Below are positions 14,862 to 24,000 of a DNA stretch of 32,723 nucleotides, piece after piece (positions within the stretch are counted from its first letter, which is position 1; every line of letters begins with the position of its first letter). The position numbers and the translations under genes are program-made. Source of the DNA: Prosthecobacter sp. (lineage in GTDB: Bacteria; Verrucomicrobiota; Verrucomicrobiia; Verrucomicrobiales; Verrucomicrobiaceae); assembly GCF_029946185.1 (NCBI RefSeq), contig NZ_JAQSEA010000166.1:1-32723 (forward strand), read 5' to 3'. The notes below the pieces were generated by a model. That model worked only from the letters and a program-made list of their open reading frames with translations. It made no database searches and was not told where the DNA came from.

Positions 14862-17800
14862 ATGAATTTCGCCCGCTTTTTCGTCGATCGGCCCATCTTC
14901 GCGGCCGTGTTGAGCATTGTCATCACAATGCTGGGAGGCCTCGCCTTTTTGTCGCTGCCCATCGCCCAATACCCTGAGGTCATTCCGCCCACCGTGGTGG
15001 TTTCGGCGACATATCCCGGCGCGGATGCGCGCACGCTGGCAGAGACCGTTTCCACACCGCTGGAACAGGAAATCAACGGTGTCGAAAACATGCTCTATCT
15101 GTCCTCGTCCTCCACGAGTGACGGCAAGGTGCAGATCACCGTCACCTTCCGTCTTGGCACGGATCTCGACCAGGCGCAGGTGCTGGTGCAAAACCGCGTG
15201 AACGCCACCATCTCACGCCTGCCGGAGGAAGTTCGCCGTCTGGGGATCATGGTCAACAAACGCTCGCCTGACCTCACGCTTGCCGTACAATTTTACAGTC
15301 CCGACGGCTCGCGCGAAGTCGGATATCTCAGCAACTACGTCACGCTGCAGATTCAAAACGAAATCGCCCGCCTACCCGGTGTGGCGGAGGCCTCATCTCT
15401 CGGTGGACTTGATTACTCGATGCGGGTCTGGCTCGACCCTGAAAAAATCGCCGGTCTGGGCCTGACTGCGGGTGACATCGTGCGTGCCATTCGCGAGCAG
15501 AACGTGCAGGTCGCCGCCGGATCACTCGGCCAGCCGCCAGCAGTCACAGGCTCGGAATTTCAATACACCCTCACCGCGCCGGGACGCCTGAAAAAGGCAG
15601 AGGAGTTTGGCGACATCGTGCTCAAAACCGGCAGTCTGGGAGATGTGGTGCGCCTGGCCAATGTTGCCCGCATCGAACTCGGTTCACGCGACTACTCCAG
15701 CCGCACCTACATGGATGGCTACAATGCCGTTTCTCTCCGCGTGTTCCAGCTTCCCGGCAGCAATGCCATTGAAACCGCCGATGCCGTTTACAAACGCCTC
15801 GCACAGCTCAAGGAGCGTTTCCCGCCGGGCGTCGATTACAAAATCAACTACGACACCACCAAATTCGTCCGCGCCTCCATTTCGTCGGTGTTGCACACGC
15901 TGATGGAGGCAGTCCTGCTCGTCGTGCTCGTCGTCATCATCTTTTTGCAAAGCTGGCGCGCATCGGTGATTCCGCTGCTGGCCGTTCCCGTGTCGCTCAT
16001 CGGCACGCTGGCCGTGATGCAGTGGATGGGATTCTCACTGAACAATCTCTCCCTGTTCGGCCTGGTGCTCGCCATCGGCATTGTCGTTGATGACGCCATC
16101 GTCGTGGTCGAAAACGTCGAGCGCAACATCGCCAAAGGTCTCGCCCCGCGGGAAGCCTCCGTGCTTGCGATGAAAGAGGTCAGCGGTGCCGTCATCGCCG
16201 TGGCGCTGGTGCTCTGCGCCGTGTTTGTGCCGACGGGTTTTATCAGCGGCATCACCGGCCAGTTTTACCGGCAGTTTGCACTCACCATCGCGGTGTCCAC
16301 GGTCATCTCGGCTTTCAATTCGCTCACACTCAGCCCTGCCCTCTGCGCCATCCTGCTGCAGCCGCATGGCGCCCCGCCGGATCGCTTCAGCCGTGTCCTG
16401 GACTTCTTGTTCGGGTGGTTCTTCCGGGGCTTCAACCGGGTGTTCCAGTTCAGCTCAGATCTGTATGCCGGGCTGGTTGGCAAGCTCATCCGTCTCACGG
16501 TGCTGGTTCTCATCGGATATGCCACGTTGATCGGTCTCGCAGGCAAGCTGTTTCAGGATGTGCCGGCGGGGTTCATTCCTTCCCAGGACATGGGCTATGC
16601 CATCGTGCTGGTTCAGTTGCCAGATGCGGCATCCTTCGAACGCACGGACGCCGTGGTGCGCAAGATGGACGCCATGGCGCGTGAAATTCCCGGCATCGCG
16701 CACACCTTCGCCATTTCAGGCTATTCATCCGTGCTGCAGGCCAATCAGCCCAACGTCGGCGCCGCCTTCCTGGTCTTCGATGCTTTCGACCAACGTCACG
16801 ATCCCTCGGTCAAGGGCGATGGCATCTTCGCAGCCATCCGCAAAAAGTTCTCCACGATTCAAGAAGGCCGAGTGCTGGTGCTGCCACCACCGCCGCTGCG
16901 CGGTCTGGGCAATGCTGGCGGCTTCAAAATCCAGGTGCAGGATCTCAACAACGCCGGTCTGCCCGCCCTCGAAGCCGCCACCCAGAAGCTGCTCACCGCC
17001 GCTCAGCAGGAGCCGGGCCTGATTTCTCTCATCACCGGCTTCCGCGCCAAGAGCCCCCAGTTCAAACTCGAAATCAACCGTGCTCAGGCAAAAACCATGG
17101 GCGTCTCCCTGGCCGATCTCAACGAGGCGCTGCAAGTTTATCTCGGCTCCGTCTATGTGAATGACTTCAATCTTTTCGGCCGCACCTATCAGGTCACCGC
17201 GCAGGCTGAGCCTGCCTACCGCAAAGACCCGACAGACGTTGGCCGCATCAAAATTCGCAATCAAGCCGGTGACATGGTGCCACTCGCCGCGCTCGTCAAA
17301 GTCATCAAGACCGGGGGCGCGGACCGTGTGCAGCGTTACAATCTGTACTACTCCGCCGACATCAACGGCAACACGCTGCCGGGCATCAGTTCCGGCCAGA
17401 TGATCGAAAAGATCGAGCGCCTGGCCAAGGAGAACCTGCCCGTTGGCTTTGCCATCGAGTGGACCGACCTCACCTACCAGCAGATCCTCGCCGGAGATAC
17501 CCTCTTCTACATCTTCCCGCTCTGCGTCATCTTTGTCTTTCTGGTGCTCTCCGCGCAGTATGAAAGCTGGAGCATGCCCATGGCCATCATCCTGATCGTC
17601 CCCATGTGTCTTCTCTCCGCCATCGGCGGCGTGTGGCTGCGGGGGCAGGACAACAACATCTTCACGCAGATCGGACTCGTCGTGCTCGTCGGCCTCGCGG
17701 CCAAAAACGCCATCCTCATCGTCGAATTCGCCAAGCAGTTGCAGGACACGGGGATGGACCGCATCCAGGCTGCCGTCGAAGCCTGCCGCCTGCGCCTGCG

Positions 17801-18041
17801 CCCCATCCTGATGACCAGCTTTGCCTTCATCCTCGGGGTGCTGCCGCTTGTGCTCGCCACCGGCGCAGGTGCAGAAATGCGCCGGGCACTCGGCACGGCG
17901 GTGTTCTTTGGCATGATCGGCGTCACCATCTTCGGCCTGCTTTTCACACCTGTGTTTTATGTCATCCTCCGCGCCTTCGTTGAACGCCGTGAACAGCGCC
18001 GCAAGTCCGCCTCCTCCCCTACGCTACATGAAGCCCATTAA
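14862..18041 (+). CDS. RND efflux inner-membrane transporter (HAE1/MexF-like)
   Basis: This 1059-residue proton-driven pump exports hydrophobic or amphiphilic compounds such as drugs from the periplasm and inner membrane. The N terminus MNFARFFVDRPIFAAVLSIV is the first transmembrane helix of the family. The proton-relay pair is Asp410-Asp411 in LAIGIVVDDAIVVVENVERN, and the matching lysine is in GLAAKNAILIVEFAKQ near residue 950. Two large periplasmic loops follow helices 1 and 7, including PNVGAAFLVFDAFDQRHDPS and the pore region. Length is typical of HAE1 pumps (about 1030-1060). It starts 6 bases after the adaptor gene and overlaps the channel gene by 14 bases, so the three are one operon. 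Substrates cannot be predicted from sequence alone. Confidence 0.96.
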   Translation: MNFARFFVDRPIFAAVLSIVITMLGGLAFLSLPIAQYPEVIPPTVVVSATYPGADARTLAETVSTPLEQEINGVENMLYLSSSSTSDGKVQITVTFRLGTDLDQAQVLVQNRVNATISRLPEEVRRLGIMVNKRSPDLTLAVQFYSPDGSREVGYLSNYVTLQIQNEIARLPGVAEASSLGGLDYSMRVWLDPEKIAGLGLTAGDIVRAIREQNVQVAAGSLGQPPAVTGSEFQYTLTAPGRLKKAEEFGDIVLKTGSLGDVVRLANVARIELGSRDYSSRTYMDGYNAVSLRVFQLPGSNAIETADAVYKRLAQLKERFPPGVDYKINYDTTKFVRASISSVLHTLMEAVLLVVLVVIIFLQSWRASVIPLLAVPVSLIGTLAVMQWMGFSLNNLSLFGLVLAIGIVVDDAIVVVENVERNIAKGLAPREASVLAMKEVSGAVIAVALVLCAVFVPTGFISGITGQFYRQFALTIAVSTVISAFNSLTLSPALCAILLQPHGAPPDRFSRVLDFLFGWFFRGFNRVFQFSSDLYAGLVGKLIRLTVLVLIGYATLIGLAGKLFQDVPAGFIPSQDMGYAIVLVQLPDAASFERTDAVVRKMDAMAREIPGIAHTFAISGYSSVLQANQPNVGAAFLVFDAFDQRHDPSVKGDGIFAAIRKKFSTIQEGRVLVLPPPPLRGLGNAGGFKIQVQDLNNAGLPALEAATQKLLTAAQQEPGLISLITGFRAKSPQFKLEINRAQAKTMGVSLADLNEALQVYLGSVYVNDFNLFGRTYQVTAQAEPAYRKDPTDVGRIKIRNQAGDMVPLAALVKVIKTGGADRVQRYNLYYSADINGNTLPGISSGQMIEKIERLAKENLPVGFAIEWTDLTYQQILAGDTLFYIFPLCVIFVFLVLSAQYESWSMPMAIILIVPMCLLSAIGGVWLRGQDNNIFTQIGLVVLVGLAAKNAILIVEFAKQLQDTGMDRIQAAVEACRLRLRPILMTSFAFILGVLPLVLATGAGAEMRRALGTAVFFGMIGVTIFGLLFTPVFYVILRAFVERREQRRKSASSPTLHEAH

Positions 18042-19419
18042 ATCTTTCCTTCTCCTCATCTGCGTGACTTCCGGCTGCAATGTGGGGCCAAGCTTCATCA
18101 AGCCGCAGCCCAAGATGCCTGACGACTTCGCCTCACGGGCCGGTGCCGCGCATGCTGCCGAAGTGGATGCCACCTGGTGGCGCAGACTCAATGACAGCAC
18201 GCTGAACGAAATGGTCTCCCTTGCCGGCAACCAGAACAAAGATCTTAACGCTGCGCGTTCACGGCTCCTTGAAGCCCGCGCCCTCTGGCGTGAATCCAGC
18301 TTCAATTACGCCCCCACCGTCACCTTCGGCTCGACCTACGAAAGCGTCCGAAATGGAGCCACCTCATTCACAGGTCTGCGCACCCGTGATTTCGAGCTAT
18401 ACCGCACGGGCTTTGACGCCGACTGGGAGCTGGATTTTTTCGGGCGCATCCGCAACTCCGTCAAAGCCGCCAAGGCAAACTCGAATGCCATGGATGCCAA
18501 CCTGCATGACCTGCTGATTTCCCTGCAGTCCGAAATTGCCATCAACTACCTGGAACTGCGTGGTGCCCAGGCCCAGCTCAGCGTGGCGAATGAAAACGCC
18601 GGCAATCAGTCCGACGCCCTGCACATCGCCGAAGCCTCGCTCAAGGGGGGCCGTGGCACGCAGCTTGATGTCGCCCGGGCCAACTCTCTCTGGAACGCCA
18701 CCCTGGCGCAAATCCCCACGCATCAGGAAAACATCGCCAGGTCCATCCATCGCATCGCCGTCTTGTGCGGTCAAAACCCCTCCGAACTCCGCCCCCGGCT
18801 GCAAAGCATCAAAAAGCAGCCCGTCGCGCCAACTCGTATCGGCATCGTCAAACCGGAAGAACTGTTGCGTCGCCGTCCTGACATTCGTGTCGCCGAAAAC
18901 ATTCTGGCAGCCGAAACCGCCCGCGTGGGTGTGGCGGTCGCAGATTTGTTTCCACGCGTCACATTCAGCGGCCGTATCGACCTTCAGGGATCCACACTTT
19001 CCTCCCTGACAGGACGCAATTCAGATGGCTTCACGCTGGGCCCACGGATTACTTGGGCCGCCTTCAATCTCGGACGCGTGCGTCAGCAGATCGCCGCCGC
19101 CGGACGCCGCGCCGACACTGCGCTGGCACGCTATGAGCAAACGGTGCTCCTCGCTCTCGAAGAGGCAGAAAACTCACTCACATCCTATGACCGTGAACGC
19201 GTTCGCCTGCACCATCTCGAAGCCTCCGCCACCTCCGCCCGCGAAGCGGCCACCTTGGCGCGGAAACGCTATCAGGACGGCATCGCTGATTTCCTCACGG
19301 TGCTCGACGCAGAACGTGTCGCCCTCGGCGCTCAAAACGACATCGCCCTCAGCCGCACCCGCGTCACAACCGCCTGGGTGCGTATTTACAAGGCCATGGG
19401 CGGCGGCTGGAATGGCTGA
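18028..19419 (+). CDS. RND outer-membrane factor lipoprotein (OprM/OprN/NodT family)
   Basis: This 463-residue TolC-like channel completes the tripartite efflux complex. The ATG at 18028 (MKPIKSFLLLICVTSGC) gives a lipoprotein signal with lipobox TSGC, and lies within the last 14 bases of the pump gene, in a different frame. Both outer-membrane-efflux repeats are visible: TFGSTYESVRNG through YRTGFDADWELDFFGRIRNS and, after NYLELRGAQAQLSVANENAG, the second half with RRRPDIRVAENILAAETARV and the closing GAQNDIALSRTRVTTAWVRI. The periplasmic helices contain many Ala/Glu/Leu heptads. The gene ends 80 bases before the convergent anti-sigma gene; there is no strong plus-strand terminator, only a hairpin without a T-run. 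Confidence 0.94.
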   Translation: MKPIKSFLLLICVTSGCNVGPSFIKPQPKMPDDFASRAGAAHAAEVDATWWRRLNDSTLNEMVSLAGNQNKDLNAARSRLLEARALWRESSFNYAPTVTFGSTYESVRNGATSFTGLRTRDFELYRTGFDADWELDFFGRIRNSVKAAKANSNAMDANLHDLLISLQSEIAINYLELRGAQAQLSVANENAGNQSDALHIAEASLKGGRGTQLDVARANSLWNATLAQIPTHQENIARSIHRIAVLCGQNPSELRPRLQSIKKQPVAPTRIGIVKPEELLRRRPDIRVAENILAAETARVGVAVADLFPRVTFSGRIDLQGSTLSSLTGRNSDGFTLGPRITWAAFNLGRVRQQIAAAGRRADTALARYEQTVLLALEEAENSLTSYDRERVRLHHLEASATSAREAATLARKRYQDGIADFLTVLDAERVALGAQNDIALSRTRVTTAWVRIYKAMGGGWNG

Positions 19420-19433
19420 ATGTTGCGATGACT

Positions 19434-19457
19434 GACAAAAGCCTGCGGCCACGCAGG
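19434..19457 (-). terminator. Weak terminator for the sigma/anti-sigma operon
   Basis: CCTGCG (19442-19447) and CGCAGG (19452-19457) form a 6-bp GC-rich stem with a 4-base loop. On the minus strand it is followed by CTTTTGTC, a short T-run, about 40 bases past the anti-sigma stop. On the plus strand no T-run follows, so it would not end the efflux transcript efficiently. Confidence 0.42.
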
Positions 19458-19498
19458 TCATGAAGCTTTGCGTTGATCAGCAGAACGCCAAACTTGCC

Positions 19499-20416
19499 TT
19501 ACGGCCCCACCATCAAGAGCTGCCCTTCGCTCTTCGGCACTCCACCTTTTTTCTCGACACTGAGGGCAAACTTGGCCTCGCCGGTCACTGCATCAACCGG
19601 CTTGAAGCTGGCCTTGACGAAACCTTTGTCATCGACGGTCACCACCCCGGCACTCACCGGGTTAGGCTTGTTCGGATCCACGACCCAGAGCTGGTAGTCT
19701 TTATCAGACTCCACTTTCGGCATTTTATCGAGCATCACCACGCCCTGGCTGCGTTTCTCGTCCCAGACCACGAGCATCTCGCTGCGGCGGTATTCCCAAA
19801 CCTTGCTTTGCAGGGTGGCGACTTGCAGTTTTGACTCTTTCTCCTGCTGCTTCAGCGCCGCTACTTCGGCAGTCAGCTTGGCATTCTGTGTTTTGACTTC
19901 CGTCTCACTTTTGTGCAGCGATTCGATCTCCGTCGCCAGCGCCAGTTTCTGCGCCTCGAATTCATCCCGCCGTTTTTTGAGCTCTTCCTCAAGTGTGCGC
20001 GTCTTCCCGTCATCCACCACAGGAATAACCGAGTTCACCGGGGCAATGGCACGCGAAGCTGCTGCAAGCTGCTGGGTCAGGCCGGCTTGTTCGCGCCAAA
20101 GCCATATCGAGGTGACGGCAAAGCTGGCCGCCAGCGCCCAGCCAATGCCACCAATGACGACTCCACGTGAAACACCCACACCCTTGACACCGGTGGCACG
20201 CATCTTGGCACGGATGCGTTTCTTCATGTTCGCAGGCGGCTCCACCGGCTCGATGAGATAGGCCAGCTCCGCCGTCGTCTGCTCCAGTTCCATGGCGAGC
20301 ATGCGCAGCTCTTTGTCACGTGCGACGGCACCATCCAGAGAACGCTTCTCGTCGTTCTCCAGCATGCCCAGCGCATTCATGGCGGCCAGTTCTTCAAATC
20401 GTTCCTGGTCCATCAT
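19499..20416 (-). CDS. Membrane-anchored anti-sigma factor, RskA-like
   Basis: This 305-residue protein has a cytoplasmic N-terminal segment (1-80, ERFEELAAMNALGMLENDEK, resembling the anti-sigma zinc-finger-less RskA domain), one transmembrane helix at about 86-107 (GVVIGGIGWALAASFAVTSI), a highly charged predicted coiled coil at about 140-208, and a C-terminal periplasmic domain (DKDYQLWVVDPNKPNPVSAG to the end) that matches the anti-sigma-K factor RskA family. Such proteins sequester an ECF sigma factor until a periplasmic signal triggers proteolysis. It overlaps the sigma gene stop by 4 bases (ATGATGA), with a near-perfect AAGGAGG ribosome binding site upstream, so stoichiometric translation is likely. 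The long coiled coil between membrane and sensor domain is unusual. Confidence 0.87.
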   Translation of the reverse strand: MMDQERFEELAAMNALGMLENDEKRSLDGAVARDKELRMLAMELEQTTAELAYLIEPVEPPANMKKRIRAKMRATGVKGVGVSRGVVIGGIGWALAASFAVTSIWLWREQAGLTQQLAAASRAIAPVNSVIPVVDDGKTRTLEEELKKRRDEFEAQKLALATEIESLHKSETEVKTQNAKLTAEVAALKQQEKESKLQVATLQSKVWEYRRSEMLVVWDEKRSQGVVMLDKMPKVESDKDYQLWVVDPNKPNPVSAGVVTVDDKGFVKASFKPVDAVTGEAKFALSVEKKGGVPKSEGQLLMVGP

Positions 20417-20979
20417 GCGCCTCCTTTCAAAAGATCACGCAGGCGCAGCAGCCCACGGCGGATGTTAGTCTTCACAGTGCCTAGAGGCATGCCCAGCGAC
20501 TCGGCGATCACATGATGTGTGAGGCCCTTCAAGAAAGCGAATTCGATCAACTGGCGCTGCTCCTTCGGCAGTTCGTTCAGCGCCTCGCGCACCACCACAC
20601 CACGTTCGTTGGCTTGGACTTCATCGTCCACACCGGCATGGGCTGACGCCGCCAGAGTGGTCTGCTCCAAAATCGCGCTGTCCACCAGGCGGTTGCGCCG
20701 GCCCAGCATGCGCATGCGGTCGATCGCCTTGTGGCGGAACAACATCACCGCCCACGTAAACGCCTTGCTGCGCTCGGCATCAAAGGTCGATGCACGCTCC
20801 CAGAGCAGCACAAAACCATCCTGCAGGATGTCTTCGGCCTCGCGCTCGTCATGCAGCATCTGTCGCAGGAGACCAAAGAGCCGCGGCGCCATCCGGTCAT
20901 AGAGCTGGTCAAACGCGCGCGAGTCTCCACGTCCAGCACGCTGGAGCAGGTCTTCTTCGCTAAGTTCTGGCTGGCGCAT
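20413..20979 (-). CDS. ECF-type RNA polymerase sigma factor
   Basis: This 188-residue sigma-70 relative has only regions 2 and 4. Region 2 spans about 28-95 (FDQLYDRMAPRLFGLLRQML, AEDILQDGFVLLWERASTFD, with AFTWAVMLFRHKAIDRMR at 2.3/2.4), and region 4 spans about 125-180 (ALNELPKEQRQLIEFAFLKG, then ESLGMPLGTVKTNIRRGLLR as the helix-turn-helix contacting the -35 element). The pairing with an RskA-like anti-sigma factor suggests the SigK-like group. The ATG at 20979 (MRQPELSEEDLL) is preferred; the frame is open to 21051 but the extra 24 residues are unconserved. A sigma-E-like promoter about 55 bases upstream suggests that it activates its own operon. Confidence 0.92.
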   Translation of the reverse strand: MRQPELSEEDLLQRAGRGDSRAFDQLYDRMAPRLFGLLRQMLHDEREAEDILQDGFVLLWERASTFDAERSKAFTWAVMLFRHKAIDRMRMLGRRNRLVDSAILEQTTLAASAHAGVDDEVQANERGVVVREALNELPKEQRQLIEFAFLKGLTHHVIAESLGMPLGTVKTNIRRGLLRLRDLLKGGA

Positions 20980-21032
20980 GAGAGGTTTGGGCGCAGGTCG
21001 CGCCGAAAAGGCTACGATGCGCGGGTTCCATG

Positions 21033-21058
21033 CCAGAGCTAATGCGATCACACAAGTT
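21033..21058 (-). promoter_or_regulatory. Candidate ECF-type autoregulatory promoter of the sigma operon
   Basis: On the minus strand AACTT (21058-21054) is followed after exactly 16 bases by TCTGG (21037-21033), close to the sigma-E consensus GAACTT-N16-TCTGA. Transcription would begin near 21026, about 47 bases before the sigma start codon. It lies in the intergenic space downstream of the helicase-nuclease gene. Identity is inference from pattern and position. Confidence 0.4.
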
Positions 21059-21094
21059 TTTGCGTCATCAAAGGCAGCTTGGATTCAAAAAAAG

Positions 21095-24000
21095 TCACTT
21101 TACCTCCACCAGACGGCAATTCCGGGTGAACAGCAGGGCAGATTCGACCTGCTCCAGTCTCAGGCCCGTCAGCCGCACCAGCGCCTGCCGATACAGCAAA
21201 ATCTGCGGTCGATAACCCGCCACTTTTTCGGCCAAAGCGGCCTCGTCAGCCGCCTCATCTGTCTTAAAATCAATCAATCGCACCGAGTCGCGCTGGACCA
21301 CGACCCGGTCAAACACGCCGCTGATCCAGCTCCCCTCGTGGATCAGGTCAAAGGGCCGCTCCCGCCACGCCCGCGCGTCCGCTGCAGGTTTGGCAAAAGC
21401 AAACGGCGCAGCAGATGACTGCAGCACACCTTGCACCATCGCCAGTGCCGTCGCTTCAATAGCCTCCCCGCGCAGCAGACCCGAGGCCTGCCAGCGCGCC
21501 TCCAGTCCGGCCATGTCCGAGGCGGCATCCCACCATTCTACATGTGCCAGCAACTCATGGACTAGATTGCCCAGTCTCCGGCCCGGCTCACGACCTGCGC
21601 CGAACAGCATGCTGCCCTTCACCTGGAAAGCTTCCTCCCCTGAAGGCGTCACACGCTTGGCCAGCGGCTGAAATTCCCGTAGCAGCCCTCCCAGCGGGCG
21701 CTCCATCACCGCCAGAGCCGGCGGCTGGGGCGCGGCACCGTTCAAGGTGCCAAACCATTGCGCATCCCCCGTCTGCCACTCGGTCAAATAAGCAGCACCC
21801 GCTTCGGCACCATCCGCCACGCCCAGCATCCGGCGCAAAAACTGCGCCTCTTTCATCGCGGGTTCTTTCGACTTCGGCGGTGGCTCAGCGATCAGGTAGA
21901 GACCGCGTTTGGCCCGCGTCATCGCCACATACAGGCGGCAGAGCGACTCAAAACCCGAGCGCCGCTTCGAACCCTCCATCTCTTCATTCAGTGCCTCATG
22001 CAACGGCGCAAAAATGCGCGGTGGCTCCTGCAAAACCCAGGAAATGCCCTGCGCATCGCGATTGACGACCAACGAGCGCCGCCGCACTTGATTCATTGCT
22101 TCGCCATCCACATCCGGCAAAATAACCACATCGAACTCCAAGCCCTTGGCCTTGTGAACGGTCATCACCTGCACCGCATTTGCAGCACCCCGCACCTGCA
22201 TCGGCGTCTCACGCGCATGCAGCAGAAACGCATCAATGTCGCGTGCACCGCCCGCGTCGAACTCAGCAGCCATTTCACCAAACTGACGCAGCCGCAGTTC
22301 ATGAAAGGCATCCATCTCCGGCAGCAGCGTGCGTAGGTGCCGGGTCCAGACTTCCGTGAATCCGACAAAGCCGCGCTCAAACACCCCTTCGCGCACTTGA
22401 TGACAGGTCAACTGCCAGCCCTGCCCCGGAGACTCGATCTGCGACCACAACGGCGTCATTTTGAGATGCTCCAGCGCCAAGGTGTCTCCCGGATGCGCCG
22501 CCAGTTGCAGCAGCGAGAGCAGGGCGAGCGTCACCGCATTGTCCGTAGCTGGATAGATCTGCGACTCACACACAACCTCCATGCCCGTCGTCGCCCGCAG
22601 TTCTTCCGCCGTGGCATTGGCGTTCTTGTTGCCGCGCACCAGCACCGCGCAGGTCAGCCCACGCTCCAGAGGGCGGATCTCCTTCAGCAGCGCCGTCACC
22701 GCAGGTGTGGTGGAGGGACTGCGCAGGCCCTCTTCATTCGTTACGCTCAGCAGAGCCGCGTAACCACTGAGCCGCTGATTTCGTTCCGCAGCCACATGCT
22801 CTTTGAAGGCAAAGCCAGCGGTACATCCCGGCAGCAACGCTTCGATGCCTGCGGCGTTTGCAAACACCGCATTCACCGCATCCAGCACCGCCGGCGCGCT
22901 GCGGAAGGACTGGCTGAGCGTCTGCGGTTCCAGCCCGTCCTCGTCCTGATGCGGCCATTCGCGCAGCACGTCGTCAAACAGCCCCGGCTCCGCCTGCCGC
23001 CAGAGATAGATGGACTGCTTCGGATCGCCCACGGCGTAGAAGCTGCGCCTGCCCGTGTCATCCTGCATCACCTCATCCACCAATCCGCGCACGACATTCC
23101 ACTGCACGCGGCTGGTGTCCTGAAACTCATCAAACAGCCAGTGATCATACCGTCCGTCGAGCCTGAACCACAGATCACCGCTTTCACCGTCCGCCCACTC
23201 CGCGCCATCCGCTGTCGCCGCTGCCAGCAGTCGTTGCACATCGGCAAAAGACAGCCGTCCGCGTGAGCGCACACGCCGCGCGTACTCGGTCTCATACAGT
23301 CCCATGAGCGCGGCCATGCCCTGAGTTCGCTGCACGCGGCAGATCAGCTCATGGTTAAGGATTGATTCAGCAAGGCGCACCCAGGCACGCGCCACTTCTC
23401 CCGTGAGTTCAGATTTTTTGCCGCGCCCCCAGCCGATTTCGGCCCTTCCTGCTTTTAATTCCTTCCAGACGGCGGTCGTTTTCTCCAAAAAATACTTCAC
23501 CCTCGGCGGCAGCGTGGCTCCCGGCTCCATGCCCGAAGCTTGGGAGATCAGTTCTTCCATGTACCTGGCCCCTTCATCCGTACGTGGCACAAACCGGTCC
23601 CGCAAATCATGGATGGCCGCAGTGAGATTGCCAGCGCTCTCCAGCCCCAGCCCCGGCAGCACTCCCCATGGGGAACCATCACCGCTGTCGAGCCAGGTGC
23701 TATGGTGATCGTTGATCCAGGACTCCAGACTGCCCACCGCACTGCGCTCCTCGATGCCAAAGGTGGCCTGCTTGAAACCTTCGAGCAGCGCACGACCCGC
23801 CTGTTCATCACGCGAGGAATGAATACGTTCCAGCAGTGCATCCAGCGCCTCCCTCCGCGCCTGCGCAGATTCATTCTCGGCCATCACACTGGCACCGAGC
23901 GGCAGGCCGAGCTCCAGCGGGAAGCAGGCGGTGATGCCGGCGAAAAAGCTGTCCATCGTTCCCAGTCGCAGCCGGTGGAGCCGCTGCGTCACCTTCCGCA

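Noticed and set aside
14121..15191. A 356-codon minus-strand frame across the adaptor/pump junction
   Set aside because: It is antisense to two well-supported efflux genes, and its His/Arg/Gly-rich translation shows no domain.
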